A program made the translations under genes and the position numbers. From Cristatella mucedo (taxonomy: Eukaryota > Bryozoa > Phylactolaemata > Cristatellidae), in contig WPIO01000013.1 in NCBI GenBank assembly GCA_009760855.2, forward strand, positions 3,767,501 to 3,777,500: a DNA stretch of 10,000 nt, given 5' to 3'. This document shows, piece after piece, positions 1-7,105 of the stretch (within the stretch, counting starts at the first letter, position 1; the number at the start of each line of letters is the position of its first letter). The notes under the pieces were generated by a model that was given only the letters and a program-made list of their open reading frames with translations, did no database searches and had not been told where the DNA came from.

Positions 1-194
1 AGCGCCAGGCCTTGCTGCTCGTCTTGCTGTGACGTAACAAATTTCCTGCGAATCTCGTAAACTGCAGTAAACTGTGCCGTAAAGCAGTGACGCAACGAAG
101 CGATGAGCAGCAAGCCCCAGGCCACGACGTCTACGACATTCGTTGTGAGAGGGTTCGATTCGTGTGGGTGGACTCAAGGAGTTCCGCCTGTCGT

Positions 195-315
195 TTGATC
201 CATGACCTGACGGACAAGCTAGGACCCCTACGTCGTGGGCTCGAGCCCTGCGGCGTATGTAAAGCGCCGGCATAGAGGTTGCGTTCTCTTAGAGCTCTGT
301 ACAAATGTATTATGG
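195..315 (+). mobile_element. tRNA-derived SINE, right part with shared LINE tail
   Basis: The segment CGTCGTGGGCTCGAGCCC (about 231-248) resembles a Pol III B box, and TATGTAAAGCGCC follows at 255-268, then GTTCTCTTAGAG and CTGTACAAATG. The same order (B-box-like GTCGTGGGCTCGAGCCC, ATATGTGAAGCGCC, GTTCTCTTGGG, ACTATACAAA) occurs in the SINE at 8155-8283 on the other strand. The tRNA-like head to the left is too diverged to place. It is an old, decayed copy lying in a host intron. Confidence 0.6.
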
Positions 316-574
316 TAGCTGCAGTTGGGATTACTTTTGAATCGCTTCCTTCCATACCCGGGAGAACGCTTAGTGCTACAGCAGCTGCCTGTCGCAGGGT
401 CACGTGAATCGACTGGATGGAATCTACGATCCATCGATCCGTCTACGATCCATCAGCGTCTGTGGCTGTAAAAAAATACTAGCCGATATAGCAGCCTCTT
501 TTGTGTAGCAACAGAAGAGCCTTGACTGCTATCATCACCTCAGCGCTTGCAGTGGCAATAAAGAATTGCTCACC

Positions 575-640
575 GCAGTATTCGAACCCACGAACTCGGG
601 ACCGAAGTCGTGAAAAGCAACCGCCTTACCCTGTTCGCTT
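575..640 (-). mobile_element. tRNA-like segment, probable SINE head remnant
   Basis: On the minus strand the segment reads GGGTAAGGCGGTTGC, then a spacer, then CGTGGGTTCGAATAC. GGTTCGAAT is a near-perfect B box. GGGTAAGGCGG resembles the GGTTAAGG part of the other SINE head near 8260 and of tRNA-Leu/Ser-like genes. The 5' acceptor arm and a recognisable 3' tail are missing, so this is not a working tRNA gene. It could also be a worn tRNA pseudogene. Confidence 0.4.
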
Positions 641-727
641 CGTCTTAGCTACAGCGCCTAATAGCAGTAGTACTTCACCGTTTCGAGGCGAATCCTTGAA
701 TTTGCGAGCACGCGGCATCTTCTGTAG

Positions 728-876
728 CCGTTCCTCACCAAGAGACTGCGAATTCACGACAGCTGCGGAGTGCACAACCTGCACGGAATGCCCGGTCTGG
801 TGGCGGCCATTGCCGGAATCATCGGCGCCGGAATCGCCAGCCTGGACAGGTATCCCAACTACGGTACTCCCCAAAG
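728..876 (+). CDS. Rh-type ammonium transporter, third-last coding exon (pore histidine and helix M10)
   Basis: The exon reads [18 protein letters not shown], then [20 protein letters not shown], then [11 protein letters not shown]. The block D-[ST][11 protein letters not shown] is the signature of Rh glycoprotein ammonia/ammonium channels. By family knowledge, the His of NLHG (codon 782-784) is the second of the twin pore histidines, and the Asp of DSCG is also conserved. The following Gly/Ala/Ile-rich stretch is a membrane helix, equivalent to M10 of Amt/Rh proteins. The start is set by an acceptor ending ttctgtag at 727; the TAG there would be an in-frame stop, so the exon cannot extend further left. 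The donor is CAAAG|gtaggg, phase 2. It joins the next exon after a 104-nt intron. The product should be a plasma-membrane trimer moving NH3/NH4+. Upstream exons are outside the window. A second possible donor lies at 849/850. Confidence 0.86.
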
Positions 877-980
877 GTAGGGACTGGCGGCGGTGAGCCC
901 GGCTGGCGCTGGCCAGTCTCGTGAGAGCTCGCGAGAGCTCGCGCGAGCAGTGACGCAGCGTTTCTCGCCGCTCCTCCTAG
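877..980 (+). other. Short 104-nt intron of the Rh gene
   Basis: It runs from gtaggg to ctcctcctag and obeys GT-AG. It is GC-rich and holds a perfect 10-bp tandem repeat (GAGAGCTCGC at 923-932 and 933-942) continuing into alternating CG, a self-complementary segment near the middle of the intron. A polypyrimidine run lies directly before the acceptor. Confidence 0.8.
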
Positions 981-1150
981 ACTGTTCGACGTGTTCCCCG
1001 AGATGGCGAACAAAACGACGATAGTCGCTGACGGCTCTACCCCGGCCGTACAGTTATTGGGAGGCCGGACAGCAGGACAGCAGGCCGGCTACCAGGCCGC
1101 CACGCTGGCCACGACCCTGGCGCTGGCGATCACCGGCGGCGCCATTACGG
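981..1150 (+). CDS. Rh-type ammonium transporter, second-last coding exon (loop and helix M11)
   Basis: After the acceptor ctcctcctag the exon completes an Arg codon (AG+A). It reads LFDVFPEMANKTT, a polar loop, then GRTAGQQAGYQAATLATT and LALAITGGAITG. The pattern RTAGxQAGYQ followed by a Thr/Ala/Leu helix and a GGxITG end is typical of the last membrane helix of Rh proteins. The NKTT sequence in the loop is a possible N-glycosylation site (N-x-T), as expected for an extracellular loop. The donor ACGG|gtgagagg ends the exon in phase 1. The single G joins GC of the next exon to make Gly. Reading through the donor gives only an unrelated ORF tail, which is why the open frame to 1371 is not the real end. 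GC-ending codons dominate, as in the other two exons. Confidence 0.86.
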
Positions 1151-2468
1151 GTGAGAGGCCGACGCAGGACGCTTGCCTCCGACCATTTGCAACCGTTCTC
1201 GTGCATACCTGCGTGCACGCAGCTGCCTCTGCCAGGGTTTTCGAATCGGGTATCTCCAGCAGGAAGCTTGGACACAGGCAGAGGGGCGGGGCAACGGACG
1301 ACTCGTCTCAAGTATTTCTCGTGTTATTTCAAGCTACGAGCACGTTCTCCCCAAACAGTGAGCTGCTCTAGCTTGGTAATCGTCAAGCCATAGTTAAGTG
1401 TGGCGGTACAATGTGGCTCTTACAATACACCGCATCCGGAGTTTGTGTTCAATAGGTCGTTAAACCCATTGATTCAGACGTGGATCTTCAAGACACTCGT
1501 AGCTCGTGTGCTATGAGTGAGACTGCGCTGAGCTGTGCTCAACTGTCTCCGAGAAGTCTTCCTGCGAATCTTCTGCACAGGCTCCCTTCAGATAGCTTGC
1601 TGCCAACAATGGCAGTAGTTATCTCTCGACCTCCATAACTATCCAAATAGCAAGACTTCCTTTATCTAATTCAAGGAGAGAATGAGTCAAGGTAATTCAT
1701 GCACTGTATCGCTGTAGCTGACTTTACTGAACGCCACTCTTTTCTCAAAAGAATTCGTTCCTTTTTCTTCTTTATCTTTTCCTCGAAGCAGCACGAAGAC
1801 AACGACGTCATCGTCCGATTACATTTTTTTCAATGGCTCTAGCCCTTTGAACCACTGCCTATCGATGTGCTAATTGAGCAGGGCACGCACGGAACGAAAA
1901 TATTGCTTGAGCGCGATAGAAGGCCTCGACTGTCCCATCCATACTCGTCACGCTGTGTGCCCTGGAGGACCGGCTACAGCGAAGGGAAAGGTAGAACAAA
2001 CCCGTGCAAGCCGTTCCCTCTAGCGCCCTCTAGGGGCCGAATGCTCTGCCAGATGGATGCCTTGCGGAGGAGTTGCCCTCGAGCTCCCAGCAGCGCGAGA
2101 GCGAGAATGCTCCCCCACTCCAGGACAAACGAGCCTCAAGAGGGGGGGGTCTAACAATCCAAAATGAAGGTAGCGCGGGATCAAATATTGTAGGCGGCGG
2201 TCCAAAACCCGAGGTAGCCCGCGGGCGTCTGCTCGCGGTTTCGTCGCCTCCCTTGACCGCTGTCGCTTTTAAGACCGCCGTCGCGGCGCGTCGCGTCGGC
2301 AGCAGCAGCAGGGGGGCACCTCTAGGCAGGCCCCACGGCCGCCGCTGGGAGCAGGGCTTCGGTCGGACACGTGGTGGTCGCCAAGGGGCGCTGTTGCTTC
2401 TGCATTCGCCGACGCTGAGAGCGACGCCGGCCCTCGGGCAGTCATTCATTCGATGGCGCTCGTTGCAG
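1151..2468 (+). other. Last intron of the Rh gene (about 1.3 kb)
   Basis: It begins gtgagagg and ends cgttgcag. The first two thirds are of mixed composition with no gene or mobile element that I can recognise. From about 2160 onward the intron becomes strongly CpG- and GC-rich and includes a short GCAGCAGCAGCAG run near 2300. The open frames here (for example 2073-2600) are by-products of the GC-rich composition; the real exon uses another frame. Confidence 0.75.
2021..2039 (-). promoter_or_regulatory. Possible CTCF-like site in the last Rh intron
   Basis: On the minus strand the segment contains CCCCTAGAGGGCGCTA. This agrees with the bilaterian CTCF core (CC-A-S-Y-AG-R-K-GGC-R-S-Y-R) except at one position. 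A weaker match on the plus strand, CGCCAAGGGGCGCTG, lies at about 2379-2393. Such matches also arise by chance in GC-rich DNA. Confidence 0.25.
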
Positions 2469-2665
2469 GCGTGCTCCTTCGGTTCATCCCCGACCTCGAT
2501 CAGCCGCGGAAGGACATGCTGTTCCGCGACAACCCGTTCTGGGAGGTGCCCGACTCGGAGGACGAGACCGCCGACAAGCACATCGAGGAGATTGCGATGA
2601 AGACCAGCCAGGGCGGGAACGGCTCGAAGGGCGGCGAGAAGTTCACGGCGCTGCAAGATGCCTAG
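2469..2665 (+). CDS. Rh-type ammonium transporter, last coding exon with cytoplasmic C-tail
   Basis: The acceptor tcgttgcag precedes GC|GTGCTCC, which completes a Gly codon with the previous exon and gives ITG-VLLRFIPDLDQPRKDM. Then come LFRDNPFWEVPDSEDE and a hydrophilic tail ending FTALQDA, with TAG at 2663-2665. Rh proteins characteristically end their last helix with G-LLLRL/F-P and follow it with a short acidic cytoplasmic segment containing an F/Y-W-E-[VM]-P motif, which is seen here. The tail after that (about 35 residues, rich in Gly, Lys, Ser and Glu) is not conserved in the family. The ATG at 2453 lies inside the intron just before the acceptor and is not a true start. Almost every codon ends in G or C, and the frame is undamaged, so the gene looks functional. 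Confidence 0.84.
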
Positions 2666-2709
2666 AGACACGTGACGACTTCGACGCACTCCTTCCCTCC
2701 CCGCCCCTT

Positions 2710-2730
2710 CCCCCCCCCCCCCCCCCCCCC
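2710..2730. repeat. 21-nt poly-C run
   Basis: An uninterrupted run of 21 C lies 45 nt after the Rh stop codon, inside a C/T-rich tract that begins near 2690. The opposite strand is poly-G. It would be transcribed as part of the 3' UTR if the transcript extends this far. Exact length is uncertain because such runs are prone to sequencing error. Confidence 0.9.
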
Positions 2731-2903
2731 GCCGATCGTCGCCGCCGCAGAGATGTGAGCATTCACATTCAGCATGACCGCCGGTCTCTCGGTGGGGCGC
2801 GTCGCGAGCCAGAACGTCGCCTAGAAGTGCTCCAAGGGCGCCTACGGCTGCCGCCTGCCCGCGGCCGAACGTTCAGCCGCGGAATCGTTTCCTCTTGGGC
2901 GGC

Positions 2904-2957
2904 GTTGACTGCCTACGGCCGTGGCCAGGCATTGACTGCGTACGCGGTGGCCAGCCG
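2904..2957. repeat. Imperfect tandem duplication, about 27 bp
   Basis: Two adjacent units begin TTGACTGC(C/G)TACG and end GTGGCCAG, with few differences between them. They lie in the GC-rich sequence after the Rh stop. No coding meaning is evident. Confidence 0.7.
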
Positions 2958-3029
2958 CAATGCCGAGACAAACAATGCTCTCTGGCTGTCTTCCCGCGAG
3001 TGCTCGAAAGATTATATCACTAAGAGAGC

Positions 3030-3070
3030 GCCGCCGCAGGTGGCCGCCGCCGCAGGTTGCCGCCGCCGAA
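3030..3070. repeat. 16-bp GC-rich tandem repeat, two and a half units
   Basis: The units are GCCGCCGCAGGTGGCC, GCCGCCGCAGGTTGCC and a partial third starting GCCGCCGAAG. This is a short minisatellite in the putative Rh 3' flank. Confidence 0.8.
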
Positions 3071-3180
3071 GCGCTTCCTGCTTGCAGAAGCTCGGTGTCA
3101 GCAGCTGATCACCGGGCATAGTGTAAAGCGTAGCTATCTTTTATAAGTCTTCTATATAAGTCCGATTGGAACTCCCTCGA

Positions 3181-3226
3181 GGCGGCGGCGGCGGCCTTTT
3201 CTCGATGCCTCTGCTGCTGCTGCTGC
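3181..3226. repeat. GGC and CTG trinucleotide runs
   Basis: (GGC)5 at 3181-3195 and (CTG)5 at 3211-3225 lie about 15 bp apart, with CTCGAG close on both sides. A similar GC-rich cluster with CTG and GGC triplets follows at 3331-3376. There is no sign that they are translated. Confidence 0.85.
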
Positions 3227-3689
3227 GATCCTCGAGTAGAGCTACGCAGAACCAACCGTCGATTACAAATCGCGAAAGCGTTTGAATCGGCGTTCGTCGA
3301 GGCACGCGAGTTGGGCTGAGTTGCCGAGGGCGCTGCTACTGCTGCAGGCGCCGGCGGCGGTGGCGGCTGCTGCTGGGTCCCCTTCTGCTCGATCCCTGAC
3401 GGCTAGCAACCGCGTCTTTGAGTAGCCGGGCGGAGCCCTCATTCATGCAAATGGCGCCGGCGGCCCTTACTTGGACGCCCAGTCCTAGCTCTTTCGCCTG
3501 TCGCCGCCTGACTGGTGCGTCCTTGACGATGACCCTTTGCCTCGTTTGACCGAATGAAAACGTTAGTCACTTGACTCCTCCCAGCAACTGCGAGCAATCC
3601 CTGTCGCCATGCTGCTCTGGGCGAGAGTGCCGAGGCCTCGACACCAGCGGAGGACTGTGCGCCGCGCGGCCGTGCAGGGATGACAATAC

Positions 3690-4195
3690 CAGCTTGCCAG
3701 AGTAGTCTCACTAGGGCGTGTTGCCAGTGGTGTATGTACTCTTTGTTCCGCACTCCCGGCCCCTGTGCCCTTCATCGTCTGCATCTGGTGCGAAATGCAG
3801 CAGCTCGTCTGCTCTGATGTTAACGTCATGGCTGCCAAACCCCGCCAATTTTGTCTTGAGTTTCGCTCGCTGATTCCCTCTCAGGACGCTTAGGATCGAT
3901 TTCAGAAGCCTCGACCATGCTGACAGGTCGCTTTGCTTGCTTGCACCAGCCTATCTGTCCTTGACCTCCTCGTGCTTCTAGCGACATGCCCTAGAATCAC
4001 CTCCGCTCTCCTCGGCTTCCAGACGTCTTGCCGTTCCTCTTGCAAAACTAAAATGCTCTGGCGATCGAGCCGTCAGCTCGCATTCCTCCCCACCCCGAAA
4101 TTCCGGAGCTCGCTTCTAGCTTCTGTGATCGCCTGCAGTGGCGCTTTGCATCCTAGGTTTCAGTAAAAAGACTGTTCAAACATCTGTTCACCACA
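3690..4195 (+). pseudogene. Heavily decayed CR1/L2-type LINE reverse transcriptase C-terminus
   Basis: Pieces of the conserved C-terminal part of CR1/L2-like retrotransposon ORF2 occur in the expected order but in different frames. These are RLHLVRNAAARLL (3776-3814), RIDF (3892-3903), LLAPAYLS (3937-3960), LAVPLAKLKCSGDRAVSS (4027-4080) and VKRLFKHLF (4163-4189). In the family these correspond to RLQLVQNAAARLL, the WLPVxxRIDFK segment, the LAPxYL segment, the VP...GDRAFS segment and the final FKxxLKTHLF. There are many stops and frameshifts and no recognisable 3' tail. It is older than the LINE copies further right. Each piece alone would be weak; their order carries the call. Confidence 0.62.
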
Positions 4196-4199
4196 GTCG

Positions 4200-5870
4200 C
4201 AGGACGTCATCGACGTTCGTGGAGCTCACTTGCTCACGTGCTTTTATGGAAGGCATCTGTAAATGAGGCCTCGTAGTCTTGTAGCTAAGAAAGAATCGAA
4301 AATGGCGGCAAAGGACCATTAAAACCATGCAGTGCGTAGTGTATAAGGTTGGGCCCATCAACTGGCCTAAAGCCTTCATTACTCATCATCGCTTGAAGGT
4401 GGGAATTTATGGTACGCGTCTAGGGGGAATAGTTCCACGAAGGTGCAGTAGTAGCTCCTGAACTAAAGTTATTTGACAAAAACCAGGCGACTTTAACGTG
4501 TACTATTTCTTCAGACTCGTGACAAATAGCAGTAGAGCTGGTGTCTTGAAGCACGGCGAACGAGTCTTAGCTGTTGCACTGATAAACGCAAGTAAGCCGA
4601 CGGCAGTAGAGCACGGCTGCGATAAAGAGCACCGCACCCATTCCTTACTATGCGCAGTACATATCTGTACTGCTTTATCAGTCTATTTGGTAGTCACAGA
4701 GAGTCACGAGTGTACATCCCCAGATCTTCGAAACCAAAATCGGCATCCTCTCGTTTGAAACCAAAAGTGCAACTGACTTCGTAGCTCAAAAGTACGGCTG
4801 ATTAACGATCGAGAAAAGTTGGCTTGTTATACGAGCCAGATTAAAACTGTCTTCTAGATGTTATTCCTGGCTTCCAAGCTGCATAAATTAGAAACCTTTT
4901 ATGTCACAATCCGCGGTCTAACGAGCTGCAAAGTTCAACTCCTGTACTAGTCTTTGAGCTGCACTCTGGACTTGCAAGCGAACTGTACTATAATATAACT
5001 ATACTATAGTTATAGTATAGTTATATAGTTATATTGACCTCTTCTTCTTCGATGCCAGACGAGCTTCTTTACTACTCTGCGACTAATGCTGCCTAGCGTT
5101 GTCTCAACTCAAGAGTCGCATGGTAGCTGCCAACTGCAGCTGGATGCCAAAGGAGAAACTGTATTTTAGCGATATCAAGTGTGGCGATAATGCTATATGT
5201 CATGTGCTAATGCTTTATGAACGCTTGACGACCTCGTGCTTTCTGCGTTTCGACGACTCATCGTCAGGCATTCCTGATAACTAGACGAAGCTTATGCTGT
5301 TTTGCTTAACGCGATGCACACCAGTCAACCAACTTCGTGCGGATTCGGCCTCGCTACGGTCGCTGAATCGGCGCGTCACAAATGCAAACATTATTGATTT
5401 CTTCCTTCTCCGAAGTAACTTGAATGTTCGCAGCGTTCAAAGATCTGACGGTCGGAGTACATGATTCTCAGCTAAGAGACTTGGTTGGATGTTGCACAAC
5501 CACACCCACACAGAGTGTCGAACCGAATAGCCGACATACGAGACTGGATTGGCAAGACCGGCAGGGATAAATGTGACGAGTATGAATGTCACAGTTACAG
5601 TAGCAATCGCGGTTGCAATGTCGGAGACCATTCTCGAGCTTTCAATCCCGTCCAGAGCCACAGTCTCAAAGCAGCTCCTTGGCCGTGGCTCGAAGCTGCC
5701 TTGATTGGAGCCACGAAGCGGGTAGCGAATATTGTCATAGCGGGTACAGAGAATGGCGCGAGGGCAGAATAAACAGAGCCGCAGACAGCATGGCGGGCTG
5801 GCGGAGTAGCGTCGACGTCGATCGATCGAGCAGCCAACTGTGAAGGTCAGGGACGAAGGCGGCTCGGCCC
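4200..5870. other. Long stretch with no recognisable gene or element
   Basis: I read both strands and found no protein family, RNA gene or familiar transposon end. The short open frames here are under 100 codons, with no start context, splice partners or conserved motif. The composition falls to about balanced GC. The only local structures seen are the AT-rich palindrome at 4993-5026 and a YY1-like AAAATGGCGGC near 4299. It could be intergenic DNA or an intron of an unseen gene. Confidence 0.5.
4993..5026. repeat. Perfect 16-bp AT-rich palindrome with 2-nt centre
   Basis: The left arm ATATAACTATACTATA (4993-5008) and the right arm TATAGTATAGTTATAT (5011-5026) are exact reverse complements around GT. 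Related TATA-rich text continues on both sides to about 5036. It could extrude as a cruciform, or be the core of a small palindromic repeat family. Confidence 0.85.
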
Positions 5871-5892
5871 TAATAATAATAATAATAATAAT
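5871..5892. repeat. (AAT)n microsatellite tail of the LINE
   Basis: T followed by seven AAT units, read as (ATT)n at the 3' end of the minus-strand LINE. It marks the 3' boundary of the insertion. Confidence 0.95.
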
Positions 5893-5900
5893 GCACTTGA

Positions 5901-5942
5901 TAAAGCGCCCTCAGAGAACTCAATCTCTTTCTAGGCGCTTTA
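5901..5942 (-). other. 3'-terminal hairpin of the LINE
   Basis: TAAAGCGCC (5901-5909) pairs perfectly with GGCGCTTTA (5934-5942), and inside it AGAGA (5913-5917) pairs with TCTCT (5924-5928) around a 5-nt loop. It sits next to the ATT-repeat tail. In this class of LINE the 3'-end stem-loop is the part of the RNA recognised by the element's own reverse transcriptase. The outer stem is degraded in the copy at 7795-7840 and in the SINEs, while the inner AGAG/CTCT pair is mostly kept. Confidence 0.75.
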
Positions 5943-6016
5943 CATTTGCTGCAAAGGGAAATGCAATTGAATGGTGAGTAATATCATGCTTGATAAACAA
6001 ACAACATGAATAACAT

Positions 6017-6092
6017 GGTTAGTGGTGACATGCACAGGGTCAGCATGCAAATGTGGTTAGTGGCTGCGTGCACAGTGTCAGCACGCATAAGC
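6017..6092. repeat. Two tandem units of about 38 bp in the LINE 3' UTR
   Basis: Two units start with GGTTAGTGG (6017 and 6055) and share the spaced pieces TGCACAG-GTCAGCA-GCA. The same duplication is present in the related 3' end on the plus strand near 7670-7735, so it belongs to the element and did not arise at this site. Confidence 0.75.
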
Positions 6093-6119
6093 ACGTGAAG
6101 GACGAATCACAGGGACCCA

Positions 6120-7105
6120 CTAAATGCTGTCCTAAATAGGTTGTTTTTAAGTTCTTCTTAAATGTGGTCAAGTCAGGGGATGTTCTGACGCAAGTCGGGA
6201 GGGAGTTCCAGGCTTTGGGAGCATACGAACTAAATGCACGGTCTCCAAAGGATTTGAGGTTTGTACAAGGTATTGGTAGACTGTTGGATTCCGAAAAGCG
6301 TGTGGTACGATGCGTGGCCTGGTGGGGGAGTAGATCTTGAGAGATAGGCTGGAGCCAAAGAATGAAGGGACCTAAAAGTGAGCGACAAAACCTTGAAGTC
6401 AATCCGTTGCTTGACTGGTAGCCAGTGCAGGTCGGCGAGAAGTGGTGTAATGTGGCAAAACTGCGACGCTCACAACAGACAAGCCTAGCTGCGGAGTTTT
6501 GCACCAGTTGCAATCGCCTGGTCGCACATGCTGGTAGGCCAGTAAGCAGTGAGTTGCAGAAGTCGAGACGGGATGTCACGAATGCATGGACCAACTTGGA
6601 CGTGGTATCCTTATCTAAACAAGCTCGAATTTTAGCAATGTTATGAATCTGAAAATAGGCAGATTTGACTGTGGAGCTGATATGGTCGTCTAACGAGAGG
6701 TCGCTTTGGAATATGACACCTAGATTTCGAGCTGATTCAATTGGAGATGTGCTGGCAGAGCCAATTTTGAGCGTCAGCCTTTCCAATTTCTGAATCACAC
6801 TGGGTTTGCCCATAGCTAGTAAGTTAGTGCTATCATCGTTGAGTTTTAGAAAATTTGCGGCCATCCATTTGCGGATGTCATCAATACATGCAGCAAGTGA
6901 GTTGGGAGAATTTGAGGTGCTCTAAGGTTGGGAGGGATCAAAGCAAAGGTACAACTGAGTGTCATCCGCATAGAAGTGAAAGCCTAGATTGTGCTTGGCA
7001 ATCACATCAGCAAGAGGGAGAGTATAAACCATGAAAAGAACCGGACCTAGCATGGAGCCCTGAGGTACCCCATATTTCAGAGGTACCTCGGATGATCCCT
7101 ACCGA
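6120..7105 (-). pseudogene. LINE ORF2 fragment: reverse transcriptase motifs B and C to C-terminus
   Basis: On the minus strand it reads [16 protein letters not shown] (RT motif B), then [12 protein letters not shown], with the catalytic YADD at 6961-6972, then RKWMAANFLKLNDDSTN, ARNLGVIFQSDLSLDDHI, SRLDFCNSLLTGLP, LQLVQNSAARLV, and finally FGDRAFSSYAPKAWNSLP and FKKNLKTTYL. These are the expected blocks in order. The frame is broken by a TAG at 6922-6924. Two compensating shifts also occur: between about 6450 and 6345 the conserved reading (LLADLHWLPVKQRIDFKVL, LHSLAPAYL) lies in another frame, and then the original frame resumes at QDLLPHQ. The endonuclease and the front half of the RT are missing. 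The copy is dead. Confidence 0.88.

Larger units (their letters stand above)
1..727 (+). other. Partial upstream intron of the Rh gene, carrying SINE-like pieces
   Basis: No Rh-like coding sequence was found before 728, so this is taken as the 3' part of an intron whose donor is outside the window. It contains a SINE tail on the plus strand (195-315), a second tRNA-like segment on the minus strand (575-640) and a short direct repeat TCTACGATCCATC near 421-453. The ORFs over this stretch overlap the SINE and show no protein family pattern. Confidence 0.6.
2666..3690 (+). other. Probable 3' UTR and GC-rich downstream flank of the Rh gene
   Basis: No second gene is recognised here. The region is GC- and CpG-rich and has several low-complexity blocks: a 21-C run, a tandem duplication at 2904-2957, a GCCGCCGCAGG repeat at 3030-3070, and GGC and CTG runs near 3181-3226 and 3331-3376. 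No AATAAA or ATTAAA signal is present between the stop codon and about 4300, so the transcript end cannot be placed. The open frames here show no family pattern, and their composition explains them. Confidence 0.5.
5871..7105 (-). mobile_element. 5'-truncated CR1/L2-type LINE with 3' UTR, hairpin and ATT tail
   Basis: Read on the minus strand, the element begins inside the reverse transcriptase at about 7105, runs through its C-terminal part to about 6120, then has a 3' UTR, a terminal hairpin (5901-5942) and an (ATT)n tail (5871-5892). The lack of poly(A), the short-repeat tail and the C-terminal motifs place it in the CR1/L2 group of non-LTR retrotransposons. Truncation at the 5' end is the normal outcome of target-primed reverse transcription. 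The sequence just 5' of the truncation (7106-7290) is not LINE-like. I see no clear target-site duplication, which is common for this group. Confidence 0.88.

Noticed and set aside
95-165. tRNA gene around GGGTTCGATTCG (plus strand)
   Set aside because: Only a B-box-like word is clear. No matching A box, acceptor stem or anticodon arm could be drawn.
991-1371. 126-codon ORF as a complete gene
   Set aside because: The Rh-like reading stops at the GT donor at 1151; the remainder is intron read-through with no family pattern, and the frame begins inside an exon without an ATG.
2073-2600. 175-codon plus-strand ORF
   Set aside because: It is low-complexity and rich in Arg, Gly and Ser because of the CpG-rich DNA, and it overlaps the true exon in a different frame.
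2453-2665. A 70-codon standalone gene starting at the ATG at 2453
   Set aside because: The first five codons are intron sequence before the acceptor at 2468; the homology starts at the exon boundary and continues the upstream Rh exon in phase.
2030-2689. 219-codon minus-strand ORF, the second longest in the window
   Set aside because: It lies opposite the GC-rich intron and the last Rh exon. The biased codon use of the real exon leaves the opposite strand open. It shows no domain or motif.
3439-3838. Two overlapping minus-strand ORFs
   Set aside because: They show no family pattern, and plus-strand LINE pieces begin within the same stretch.
4296-4311. YY1-like site AAAATGGCGGC
   Set aside because: A good word match, but single, with no promoter or gene near it; a chance hit cannot be excluded.
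5437-5843. Cluster of four short ORFs on both strands, one with a hydrophobic segment
   Set aside because: All are under 100 codons, overlap each other and lack conserved motifs; the hydrophobic run is repeated Val, Thr and Ile with no family match.
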